Assembly: GCA_963933885.1 (NCBI GenBank)
Contig: CAWVWF010000008.1
Coordinates: 1-44,793 of the forward strand
Origin: CAWVWF01 sp963933885
GTDB taxonomy: Bacteria > Bacteroidota > Bacteroidia > Flavobacteriales_C > GCA-002722245
Direction: 5' to 3'
DNA: 44,793 bases
The translations under genes were made by a program, and so were the position numbers. The notes under the pieces were generated by a model. That model was not told the origin of the DNA and searched no databases. It worked only from the letters and a program-made list of their open reading frames with translations. Of this stretch, positions 35,169 through 43,416 are shown piece by piece. Numbering within the stretch: position 1 is the stretch's first letter; each line of letters begins with the position of its first letter.

Positions 35169-36860
35169 TTATATTTTGAATAATCTTACAGAAGACTGAT
35201 TTAAAAGGCTGTCTGAAACTCTAACAATATAAGAACCTGACTCTATTTTACTGATATCTATCTTATTTGCCATTGCATTAATACTAGCTGAGTTGATTAA
35301 ATCACCTGCAATTGAATAAATAGATACTTGGTAATCTTCCTCATTTTTTAAATTGGTAAATCCAATTGAATTTCTTGAAGGATTAGGGTATAATGTAATA
35401 GCTTCAATACTATAGTCTGGAGAATAGTTTAAAGCCAATACTCTAGAATCAACATAATCTCCATTGAAATCTACCTGTCTTAATCTTACATACATAACAC
35501 CCGATAATTCTGGTTTGAAACTAGTAGAATATTCAATTATTTCAGAAGAGCTTCCGGCACCATCTACAGTTTTAACAAGATTAAATCCACCAATATCAGA
35601 ACCAAGCCAAACTTCGAAATGACTATTGTTAATCTCACTTAAAGTTTCCCAGTTTACAATTATTTCGTTATTTACAATTTCTGCTTCAAATGATGTCATT
35701 TCAACAGGTAACAATGAAGGCCCAAGTTCGCAATCTCCTACATTAACCTCAACACAATTAAAGATTCCTCCTGTTCCTGAGTTTTCGAATTTATTATCAG
35801 GTCCTTGATAATCAATACAACCGCCTCCGAGAATTGTACCATCATCCTTGTTTTTTAATTCTTCAGTAACAGTTACACAAGCGTCTATTGTAAATACTCC
35901 AGTACCTTTAACTTCAATCTGCTCTACTTCAACTGCTGCACCATCTGGTATATTTCCAGTTGCTTGGTCTTGTAATTTAATTTCATGACCAGAAAAAACA
36001 GCGGTAGGACATAATTCAATATGACTATTGTCTTTCATATGCAAATGCGCTTCTCCGGTAATAATCGTTCCACATATTGTGAAAACTGTAGCGTTTTTAA
36101 ATTCTAAATTTCCATTTTTATCATAAACAACTGTTAAACCTTCTGGGATTGTTACATTTTCTGTAGTTGGATCTGGCACTCCTGAAGGAGTCCAGTTAGC
36201 GGCAGTATTCCAAGATGTTCCTGTACTACCGTTAAAAATTTTATCACTTGAACCACTACCACCAGCAGAGAAACAATCGGCTTGGGTTGCTGATGTACAA
36301 CCAAATATTCCACCTGAAGATGAGTTAGTGTAATTAGTACCGGTAAAGTCAATACAACCACTTCCGCTACTTGAAGTCATAGACGCTGCATCTTTGTTTT
36401 CAACTTTATTTGTTACAGTAATACAAGCTGCATCAATATCTACAGTAGATGTGTTTTTTGTTTTGAAATCTTTAACTACTACAGTTGCACCACTTTCAAT
36501 AGTTCCAACTGAAGATGATTCGAAAGCTAATTCTTTAGCAGTAAGAGAACCGGTAGATGCTATTGTTAATGTTGAAGAAGCACCTTTTAATTTTAACTTC
36601 TTGTCTCCAAGGTCTAGAGATCCGTATATTGTAATATTAGTTCCTGTGTAGTTTATGTCTGCGTTATGTGTTACGTTCATTCCTATCGGAATAACAATTA
36701 TATCTGTTACACTTGGTTGAGATCCACAACTCCAGTTGTTACCATCTGACCAGCTAGCTCCATCTCCAGTTCCCAAAAAAATACATGTTTGTCCGTAAGC
36801 ATCATTTAGAACAAATGACACAAATAAAATGAAATATATGATCCCCAATCTTCTTCTCAC
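35169..36860 (-). CDS. T9SS surface protein with two tandem beta-helix-like units
   Basis: The product is 563 residues with a signal peptide (to about residue 23). Two similar units of about 160-180 residues follow. Each begins with a GxSWxxxxNW block (ASWSDGNNWSC and SWNTAANWTPSG), contains a VTxxVENKD / VTEELKNKDDG pair, and ends with GGIFGC or GGIFNC. They look like right-handed beta-helix modules for adhesion or surface display. A module LLPVEMTSFEAEIVNNEIIVNWET and a T9SS sorting domain complete it. The start is GTG (36858-36860) preceded by GGAGGGGG, an unusually strong Shine-Dalgarno-like tract for this phylum. It stands alone. Confidence 0.82.
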   Translation of the reverse strand: MRRRLGIIYFILFVSFVLNDAYGQTCIFLGTGDGASWSDGNNWSCGSQPSVTDIIVIPIGMNVTHNADINYTGTNITIYGSLDLGDKKLKLKGASSTLTIASTGSLTAKELAFESSSVGTIESGATVVVKDFKTKNTSTVDIDAACITVTNKVENKDAASMTSSSGSGCIDFTGTNYTNSSSGGIFGCTSATQADCFSAGGSGSSDKIFNGSTGTSWNTAANWTPSGVPDPTTENVTIPEGLTVVYDKNGNLEFKNATVFTICGTIITGEAHLHMKDNSHIELCPTAVFSGHEIKLQDQATGNIPDGAAVEVEQIEVKGTGVFTIDACVTVTEELKNKDDGTILGGGCIDYQGPDNKFENSGTGGIFNCVEVNVGDCELGPSLLPVEMTSFEAEIVNNEIIVNWETLSEINNSHFEVWLGSDIGGFNLVKTVDGAGSSSEIIEYSTSFKPELSGVMYVRLRQVDFNGDYVDSRVLALNYSPDYSIEAITLYPNPSRNSIGFTNLKNEEDYQVSIYSIAGDLINSASINAMANKIDISKIESGSYIVRVSDSLLNQSSVRLFKI

Positions 36861-37442
36861 CCCCCTCCGTCTTTAATGAATAACTCGACTAATCTTTTAA
36901 TTCAGTTATAAAACCTTTAAAAAGATGAGTTGATGACCCTGTAATCATCCGTTCTTAGTGTACGAGGATAAGTGGGAAATATTAAAGAGTTTTATACGAT
37001 AGGTTGGGGGCATTCGATGAAGTGCTTAAATCTTCGATTAAAGTAAAAAAGGCACCACTTGAAACACTATAAAAATAAATTACATCCGAACCTAAACACT
37101 TTATTTACAATACTATACGTTAATGCTTGGTTGACTTAGAACACTTGTCACATAGGAAGTTTTCATTGATTTTACTTTGTATTATTTATTATTTTAAGTC
37201 AGCTTTAAAAAGCATTAGTTTTTTTAAAAACATAAGCCTAGTTGATAGGTGAAAAACCATATGTTTCCATAACGAATAGAAGCTAAATTTCATTTTACTG
37301 AAAGGGTTGGAATTACCGTTACCTTAACAATAAAAAATGCATAATGAAAGTTTTTCATTATGCATTTTTTATTTATTAGAAAGATTGTTACTCAATGACG
37401 AATTTAGAATTGATTAATATACTGAAACAGGAAACTGTATCT
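36861..37442. other. Intergenic region with a terminator, otherwise empty
   Basis: The 582 bases between two minus-strand genes contain no convincing gene. The only clear structure is the long hairpin at 37329-37373. The region next to 36860 must contain the promoter of the T9SS gene, but no exact TTTG / TAnnTTTG pair is obvious. Confidence 0.6.
37329..37373. terminator. Long AT-rich hairpin terminator
   Basis: Perfect 21-bp arms (37329-37349 and 37353-37373) around a three-base loop, with ATGCATAATGAAA in the stem and T-runs at the outside. It lies just downstream of the minus-strand barrel gene ending at 37443, for which it should act as the terminator. Confidence 0.8.
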
Positions 37443-38039
37443 CTACTGAGCAATAAAACTAACACTTCTCCTAGTCATTTTTCTCACATAAAACTTAGCA
37501 ATTAAACTCCAATTAGATACTTGTCCATTCTTATATATTCCCATATTTACAACTCCAACTTGAGCACTAAAATCTATCCCTACATATTTATTAAATTCTA
37601 CCGCATATGATAATTGAATCTTAACATCAAAATTTCGAGGAACAATGCTAATTAATTCTTCCGAATAAGAAGTTTTAAAACAAAAAGAAGGTATAATTCC
37701 AAAATAAAATCGATTGTTACTTGTGTACTTTCTTCCGAACTGAATTGGAAGATTTAAGTTATAAGTGTGAAGGACATTTCTAAACCGTGTATCCAATGCA
37801 AAACCATTTAAAGAAGTCCCTAAACCTATACGGAATAATTTTCCACTATTAAATTGATGTTCCATCATTATATTCGATGTATAACCAACTTTAGGTATCA
37901 TATCTTTTTTGTTGGCAAAGTTGAAAGCACTTGTATATGTCATTCCAGCATCAAAAACAAAATACTTTTTTTGAACATCTTTTTGCGCTGTCGCACAAAT
38001 TGTAATTAAGCAAGTAAGAGTTAATAAAATTGTTTTCAT
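37443..38039 (-). CDS. Small outer-membrane beta-barrel protein
   Basis: The product is 198 residues with a signal peptide (ending about CATAQ) and alternating amphipathic strands with aromatic residues, as in eight-stranded PorT-like or OmpW-like barrels (YFVFDAGMTYTSAF, FYFGIIPSFCFKTS, GIDFSAQVGVVNMG). No specific family signature is visible. It starts 20 bp after the stop of the large T9SS protein gene and is probably cotranscribed with it, which hints at a role in displaying or anchoring that protein; this is inference. Confidence 0.7.
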   Translation of the reverse strand: MKTILLTLTCLITICATAQKDVQKKYFVFDAGMTYTSAFNFANKKDMIPKVGYTSNIMMEHQFNSGKLFRIGLGTSLNGFALDTRFRNVLHTYNLNLPIQFGRKYTSNNRFYFGIIPSFCFKTSYSEELISIVPRNFDVKIQLSYAVEFNKYVGIDFSAQVGVVNMGIYKNGQVSNWSLIAKFYVRKMTRRSVSFIAQ

Positions 38040-38059
38040 CGGTAGTGGTTGGTTGGTAA

Positions 38060-41000
38060 TTAATTTGAGCCTTTCTTTACGAGCAACTTCTGGGTTAAAA
38101 TTTGTTTATTTGAGTAAATACTTATAAAATAAGTTCCGTTTGCCAATTGATTGTCGAAAAGAATATTCGTCCCATTAGATAATCCATTTTGTTCAAAGTA
38201 GGTATGTCCGTAGATATCTACAATTTTTAATACTACATCAGAATGGTAATTCTCATTCAATCTAATACAAAGACTGTTACCTCGGCTTGGATTAGGGAAC
38301 ATAATGAAATCAAAAGGAGCATATATATTTACAGCTCTTACATCAGATTCAGAAAATCCTCCATCGAAATCAAATTGTTTTAATTTGTAATAGTAAGCGC
38401 CTTCTTCAATATTATCATCCCAATATTGATAAGAATTCAACTCAGTAGAAGTTCCATTTCCTTCAACTGAACCAATAGAAGAAAAGTTAATTCCATCTTG
38501 AGATCTTAAAATTTCAAAGTGAGAATTATCTAATTCTGTTGCCGTTTCCCATTCTAAATAAACATAGTCATCAATTAATTTTGCATCAAAATAAATTAAC
38601 TCAACAGGTAAAGTCACTAAGTCATCAAATGCTGCGTACTTACTAAATGAAGTCGCAAGACTACCAGAAATTGTATTGTTACTTACATTGGTAGAATCAA
38701 AAGTTTCCCAAGATGAACTATACTTTTTAGATACACAAAGAGATTCGTCTCCCTCAACATCACCATCAAGGTAATAACCAGTAAAATTATAAAGTGGTGT
38801 AGTAATATTCGATACTGAAAGGTCCCAAAATCGATCAATATAGTTAGATGTAACGCCTATCTCCTCATATTTTGTGCAAGACACGTTCATATCCGTATAC
38901 GCTCCAGCAGTTATATTTGCTGTTAATAATTGAAGTGTAAATTTGGTTAATTGGTCTACATCTCCAACTGGAAACATAAATACTCCTGCAGAAGCCCAAT
39001 TTTTCCTCAAATAACCAGTACTATCTGTTTTTACAAAACTCGCATCCGAAAAACCTGTAACCGTAGCAGTTTCATCAATGATTAAATTGGATGCGTTAAC
39101 ATTTACTAATCCTGAAGTTAAGGTAAGCGTATTTGTAACTGTAACATCAGACGATGCTGTTAAATTAACTTCTCCTGATGCTTTGTTGATCGTAACATTA
39201 TAAAACGTTTCTGCTGATGAATTTGAGTTATTGATATATTGGTCAGTTGTTCCATCGAAAGTTACTAAACCAACACCAGGAAGAAAAGTGCTAGCGTTAT
39301 CCCAGTTTCCAGCTAATGTTAAATTGTTTCCACCTGTATCAAACGTACTTGTTTCAGTAATATTTACATTACCATTTACATCCAGTTGACCAGTCAATAT
39401 TTTAGTTCCTGATCCCGCTGTTGAAAGATTAGTATAAATGTTTGATATCGGCTGAATGATCGACTGACTTCCTGCACCGTTGTAGTTAACTGTATTGTTA
39501 CTTGCACTAGCATTTAAGGACCCTGAAGATGTAAACATCGTAGTTAAACCTCCATAATTCAAAGTTGAACTACTAGCGTTAATCCAAATATTATTACTTG
39601 ACTGACAGTCTAAGTCTCCTTGCGTACTCACATTGTTATATTGTAATGTCACTACCCCATTGTTAGTAACAGAATAGTCATTATCATTAAATTTAATTTT
39701 TGGTTGAATAGTAAGATTAGCTGTGGAACCTATAATCTTATTCGAATTTATCAACTCAACACAGGAAGCTAAGTTGTTAGACGTAATCGTCCCAGATCCA
39801 TAAAGATATTGACTGCTATTACCTCCGAATATTAAATTTTTATCACCCAATAAATTCACCTTTCCATTTATCGTATTAGATGCTCCCATTAGTGTGAAAT
39901 CTTGATTACCAATTTGGTTGTAAACGGTAGAAGTCTCTACATAGAAGTCTCCTTCAAAAGTTGAAATTCCTGAAACATTAATAGTGTCAGTTCCTAAAAA
40001 TGAAGCATTACCAATAACATTAAATTGATTACCACCGCTCATATTTATTGTTCCAGTTCCATAAACATATAAATACTCATTAATTGTTAATCTTCTATTG
40101 TTACCAGCATCACTAATTCCACCTCCATCTTTTATAATTACACTACCAATAATAATATTTCCATCTAACTCAACAGTATACCCATCGCAAAGAACAACTG
40201 CATCATTGGCATCAGGAGTTGAATTATCATCTGTACCATTCCCTCCACAACTATCAATAGACCAATTATCAGAATTACTCCAGCCTCCAGAAGCAACCAA
40301 ATAATAGGCTGATAATAATCTTGAACCAATTGGATTAGGTGTAGTCAAAGTATCTATCGCATCGTTTGTAGTAACATGAGTACATTGTGCATCTATAATA
40401 TCCCCCGTTTTTGCATCAAGATCTAAATCATAAACCAGCCAAAAATAATTCGTTCCTTCCGCTAGCGTTTGAGTCCCAGTAATTGAGAATTCGCCATTAG
40501 GACTTGTAAAAGAACCAAATAAACTAGCAGTTGAAAAAACTGAAGAAGTACCAGAATAATATAAATCAGCATTATTCACAGTACTAGCAACGTTATCCGT
40601 ACCCGTTGAATTTCCTCCGTCGGTATCAAACACAAAATTTGTAGTGCTGATAGCATTACATGTTCCACTCGTTGTAATAGCTACACCGATTACTTCAGAA
40701 TTTGTAAAACCAGGAGCAACATTAGAAATTTCATTTTGAGTAACAACTGTTCCTGAATAAGTCATATCTCCTGAAGCAAACAAAGAACCTAACGATTCAG
40801 CTGGCTTAGCAGTTCCATCCCCTGGCAAACTAAGACTATTATCAATTCTTATAGTTCCACCACTCGAAGCAGTTCCTCCTCTAAACAAATCTCCCGAATT
40901 AGATGAGATTGCTCTCACATAGAAATTTTCGAAATATAAAGTATCAAATTCATCATCACCACCAGTATTAGGAATTACAATATTTAATTCTAAATAAGTA

Positions 41001-41296
41001 GCATACTTAGTTACAGTAACCGAAGAGATATCCCCCGTTCCGAAGTTAACGGAACCTGAGTCAGTATTAAATTCAAACCCAGTTGGTAATCCTAATAATA
41101 AAGTTTTATTTTGATTTTTTTTAAAGCCCCCTTCAACTGTTTCATAAATTGAAAAAGTTGATAGAACTTGATAATCTGATGGAGTTGCAAAATTATCTTC
41201 AGAACAGATAACAATATCATTGAACGGAGCAACTCCGTAACCAGCTCCAAAAACTTTGAAACTTAAAAATAATAACAACAGCGTCCTTCCCAACAT
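38060..41296 (-). CDS. Large T9SS surface protein with BNR-associated N-terminal domain
   Basis: The product is 1078 residues with a signal peptide (to about residue 17). An N-terminal beta region is followed by a BNR-repeat-neuraminidase N-terminal-type domain (about 190-330; DLYYSGTSSVFSTASLFG, ANYFWLVYDLDLDA-like pattern). A long stretch of repeated beta strands (about 330-860) looks like a beta-helix adhesin. Then comes LPVELIYFDAKLIDDYVYLEWET and a T9SS sorting domain (about 1000-1078). It carries no visible catalytic residues. It is probably a structural or adhesive surface protein, the first gene of a unit with the small barrel. Confidence 0.8.
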   Translation of the reverse strand: MLGRTLLLLFLSFKVFGAGYGVAPFNDIVICSEDNFATPSDYQVLSTFSIYETVEGGFKKNQNKTLLLGLPTGFEFNTDSGSVNFGTGDISSVTVTKYATYLELNIVIPNTGGDDEFDTLYFENFYVRAISSNSGDLFRGGTASSGGTIRIDNSLSLPGDGTAKPAESLGSLFASGDMTYSGTVVTQNEISNVAPGFTNSEVIGVAITTSGTCNAISTTNFVFDTDGGNSTGTDNVASTVNNADLYYSGTSSVFSTASLFGSFTSPNGEFSITGTQTLAEGTNYFWLVYDLDLDAKTGDIIDAQCTHVTTNDAIDTLTTPNPIGSRLLSAYYLVASGGWSNSDNWSIDSCGGNGTDDNSTPDANDAVVLCDGYTVELDGNIIIGSVIIKDGGGISDAGNNRRLTINEYLYVYGTGTINMSGGNQFNVIGNASFLGTDTINVSGISTFEGDFYVETSTVYNQIGNQDFTLMGASNTINGKVNLLGDKNLIFGGNSSQYLYGSGTITSNNLASCVELINSNKIIGSTANLTIQPKIKFNDNDYSVTNNGVVTLQYNNVSTQGDLDCQSSNNIWINASSSTLNYGGLTTMFTSSGSLNASASNNTVNYNGAGSQSIIQPISNIYTNLSTAGSGTKILTGQLDVNGNVNITETSTFDTGGNNLTLAGNWDNASTFLPGVGLVTFDGTTDQYINNSNSSAETFYNVTINKASGEVNLTASSDVTVTNTLTLTSGLVNVNASNLIIDETATVTGFSDASFVKTDSTGYLRKNWASAGVFMFPVGDVDQLTKFTLQLLTANITAGAYTDMNVSCTKYEEIGVTSNYIDRFWDLSVSNITTPLYNFTGYYLDGDVEGDESLCVSKKYSSSWETFDSTNVSNNTISGSLATSFSKYAAFDDLVTLPVELIYFDAKLIDDYVYLEWETATELDNSHFEILRSQDGINFSSIGSVEGNGTSTELNSYQYWDDNIEEGAYYYKLKQFDFDGGFSESDVRAVNIYAPFDFIMFPNPSRGNSLCIRLNENYHSDVVLKIVDIYGHTYFEQNGLSNGTNILFDNQLANGTYFISIYSNKQILTQKLLVKKGSN

Positions 41297-41615
41297 AAAT
41301 AATTTAATATCCGTATTGTAATTTACTTATTTTACTTCGAAATGATCTTATTTATCGATCATTTGTCATATTTTATTCGTCGAACGGTACGATATATCAG
41401 ATAGTAATTCATCCGAATCAAAACTACGCCAAGAAAAACACAATCAACTAATAAACAATTGATTACAGTAAAATAGAACAGAAAAAAACTATACTTAATA
41501 AGTCATAAATAAACATTAATCAACAAGAAACACATGTTAAGAGATTAATTTAATAGTTTCGTCGAAATAGAAAGTTATTTTTTCAAACCAAGTTATTAGA
41601 GCCATAAATTGATAT
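41297..41615. other. AT-rich intergenic region upstream of the large T9SS gene
   Basis: No gene seen. It lies between the large T9SS protein start and the left end of the inverted-repeat element. It should hold the promoter of the minus-strand T9SS gene, but I find no exact consensus. Confidence 0.5.
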
Positions 41616-41862
41616 GCTTATCCGCAACTTTACCCAAAGCAGTTTATGATCGATTAGGTTTAGCCCCTTAACTACCCGATTCTCGCGTGTCATGTTCCGT
41701 AGGACATGCTTGTGTATTTACAATCGCGTCTCCAGACGCTTTTTTTTTAAAAGTTAAATTAAAAAGCAGGTGCTATGAATCTCTTGATCCCTTTCGGCAA
41801 AAGGGTGACGTTGTTGGGTGATTATGTATAAAGAAAAGCCTTGGGTAAAGAAGCGGATAAGC
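41616..41862. repeat. 247-bp MITE-like element with terminal inverted repeats
   Basis: The ends are inverted repeats of about 25 bp: GCTTATCCGCAACTTTACCC at the left and, inverted, GGGTAAAGAAGCGGATAAGC at the right. Partial symmetry continues a few bases outwards. The inside is non-coding and highly structured: CATGTTCC-GTA-GGACATG at 41691-41708, an intrinsic terminator at 41726-41748, and CCCTTT-N5-AAAGGG at 41789-41805. The copy at 25068-25190 has the same ends but lacks 41695-41818. I see no clean target-site duplication. A full-length relative encoding a transposase is not in this window. Confidence 0.75.
41726..41748 (+). terminator. Intrinsic terminator inside the repeat element
   Basis: GCGTCT-CC-AGACGC followed by nine T residues: a compact plus-strand terminator. 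It lies within the 124-bp portion missing from the shorter copy of the element. Confidence 0.75.
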
Positions 41863-41893
41863 AAATTAATTAAATAGTAAAATTGTTAAGCGC

Positions 41894-42199
41894 TTATATA
41901 CCGTTACAAATAGTAAGGTTTAATTTAGAAAATACACGACCTCTTAAATCGGCCAATGCTTTAAACTCTTCTGAGTCGTACATTGCTTTGATCACTTCGG
42001 CACTTGGGAAATCGAAAATAGAAACGATTTCGGGTCCTTGCTCTCCCGCCAATTGTTCAATTCCTTTATAACGCCCAACAGGTGTTCCTCCGTTTTTCAT
42101 AAAGATTGGTCCAATTGCACCCATGTACTGAGGTAGTTCAGCCATATTTTCCTTATTAAGGATAGCATTTATTACTAAAGTTGCTTTATTATCTTTCAT
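41894..42199 (-). CDS. DUF1330-family protein
   Basis: The product is 101 residues forming a dimeric ferredoxin-like (alpha+beta barrel) fold, DUF1330: AELPQYMGAIGPIFMKNGGTPVGRYKG and the late IVSIFDFPSAEVIKAMYDSEEFKAL. The function of the family is unknown; members resemble small monooxygenases or stress proteins. It is the third gene of the TetR-SRPBCC-DUF1330 operon, 27 bp downstream of the SRPBCC gene, and is thus probably under control of that TetR regulator. Confidence 0.87.
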   Translation of the reverse strand: MKDNKATLVINAILNKENMAELPQYMGAIGPIFMKNGGTPVGRYKGIEQLAGEQGPEIVSIFDFPSAEVIKAMYDSEEFKALADLRGRVFSKLNLTICNGI

Positions 42200-42226
42200 C
42201 TGATTCTGTATTTAATGTGTGAATTA

Positions 42227-42730
42227 TTATCCTATAGATATTACTTTTCCTAATTCTAAAGCTGTGTCTTCAACAACACGCTCTCCTGTTTCGATATATT
42301 TCTTATGTCCTGCCAATACAGAGTTCCATATTTTAATATTCATCTTTTTAACCATAACAGCATTCATGAAATCGAAAAAGAAGTTTTTCATTGAATAGTT
42401 AAGACTCGCTAAAAGAATAGTTTTGTCATTTTCAGTTCTAACAACAAACTCAGCTTCCATTGTATCAATTCCAGGCATCTTTTTCAGATTATAAACTTCA
42501 ATCGTTAAAGATTCTCCTTCGTTCCACTTTGTAATTCTTTCTTCAGCAGTAGCGCCATTCATTGTAAAATCACAATGTCTTGTTGCTCCAACGCCTTCTT
42601 GTTGCTCTGAAGTAACATGGGAAGTTTTCACGCCTGGACTTGCATGACAAATATCTCCAAATTTTGCGATTGCATTCCATACGGCCTCCTTAGAAGCATT
42701 AATTTCAATTTCTCTTGTTATAGTGGTCAT
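42227..42730 (-). CDS. SRPBCC-family protein (second copy)
   Basis: The product is 167 residues with an SRPBCC fold (TREIEINASKEAVWNAIAKF, GVGATRHCDFTMNG). It is a clear paralogue of the protein at 10573-11073; both start MTTxTxEIxI and share a GVGAxR block at the same position. Here it is cotranscribed with a TetR regulator (1 bp upstream) and a DUF1330 protein. The cavity probably binds a hydrophobic ligand, possibly the effector sensed by the TetR protein. Function is not established. Confidence 0.85.
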   Translation of the reverse strand: MTTITREIEINASKEAVWNAIAKFGDICHASPGVKTSHVTSEQQEGVGATRHCDFTMNGATAEERITKWNEGESLTIEVYNLKKMPGIDTMEAEFVVRTENDKTILLASLNYSMKNFFFDFMNAVMVKKMNIKIWNSVLAGHKKYIETGERVVEDTALELGKVISIG

Positions 42731-42731
42731 A

Positions 42732-43313
42732 TTATTTAGTTTGTAATGATTGAATAAGTAAAGTCATTGTAGCAGCACCATTATTAAATTCCTGAGTACT
42801 TTTAGCTCTAGTAAGCGATCCGTAAAAAGTGGAGTGCAACAATTCAGTTAAAGCTTTAGAATCCTGTAGAGGGTTCAAATCACCATCCTCTTGTGCTTCT
42901 TTAACAACAGGTTCAATTACGCTAAGCAAATTTTCAAATTCAATAGCTGTAGCCTTTGCAACGAGTTCATTTGAAGATCCTAATTCAGACATTAAATTAT
43001 TAATCATACAACCTGAGTAATTACTACTTGGCATCATACCAAACATGAATTTATAGAAGTCAATCAAACGAACAATAGCTTTTGTTTTATCATGATTTAA
43101 TTGAGAACTTAAAAGCGTAACACTCATTTCACCATATGCAGTCAACGTAGCCAATAAGAATTGCTCTTTACTTTTAAAGGCATTGTAAAAAGCACCTTTA
43201 GTCATTCCGGTAGATTTACAAATCTCTTCTATTCCAAGACTATTATAGCCTTTGGAACAGAACAATTCGAACCCTTTTTTGATGACTAATTCCTTGTCGT
43301 GCTTTAAGTACAT
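42732..43313 (-). CDS. TetR/AcrR-family transcriptional regulator
   Basis: The product is 193 residues from the ATG at 43311-43313. An earlier in-frame ATG (43367) would lie upstream of the promoter at 43318-43349 and adds a non-homologous leader, so I reject it. The helix-turn-helix is SLGIEEICKSTGMTKGAFYNAFKSKEQF, followed by a ligand domain with SGCMINNLMSELGS, the same subgroup pattern as the other TetR in this window. It heads an operon with SRPBCC and DUF1330 genes. A quasi-palindrome between its promoter elements suggests autoregulation. Confidence 0.92.
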   Translation of the reverse strand: MYLKHDKELVIKKGFELFCSKGYNSLGIEEICKSTGMTKGAFYNAFKSKEQFLLATLTAYGEMSVTLLSSQLNHDKTKAIVRLIDFYKFMFGMMPSSNYSGCMINNLMSELGSSNELVAKATAIEFENLLSVIEPVVKEAQEDGDLNPLQDSKALTELLHSTFYGSLTRAKSTQEFNNGAATMTLLIQSLQTK

Positions 43314-43317
43314 AAAA

Positions 43318-43349
43318 CAAATGTAGTCAAACAGAACGATCGGTACAAA
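43318..43349 (-). promoter_or_regulatory. Promoter and candidate operator of the TetR-SRPBCC-DUF1330 operon
   Basis: On the minus strand: TTTG (43349-43346), 20 bases, then TACATTTG (43325-43318), matching the Bacteroidota consensus. Transcription should start within a few bases of the ATG at 43313, implying a leaderless or nearly leaderless message. Between the elements lies AACGATCGGT (43335-43344), which is symmetric at eight of ten positions around CGATCG and could be the TetR operator. Confidence 0.65.
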
Positions 43350-43361
43350 TTTAAAATAAAA

Positions 43362-43390
43362 AGACACGACCTCGGGATGAGATCGTGTCT
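43362..43390. terminator. Terminator of the chitinase gene
   Basis: Arms 43362-43373 (AGACACGACCTC) and 43379-43390 (GAGATCGTGTCT) pair with one mismatch around GGGAT. On the minus strand the stem is followed by TTTTTATTTT. It lies 26 bp past the chitinase stop and separates that gene from the TetR operon. Confidence 0.85.
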
Positions 43391-43416
43391 AAGAGCAGCA
43401 ATAGCCTTAGAACCCC

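Noticed and set aside
41616..41862. Integron attC site
   Set aside because: The ends do not show the RYYYAAC/GTTRRRY core pair, and there is no integrase or cassette array nearby.
41894..42071. A plus-strand frame of about 60 codons over the DUF1330 gene
   Set aside because: It is fully antisense to a well-supported gene with a known family pattern.
43314..43367. Longer N-terminus for the TetR regulator from the ATG at 43367
   Set aside because: It would lie upstream of a consensus promoter and adds a hydrophobic leader absent from TetR proteins.
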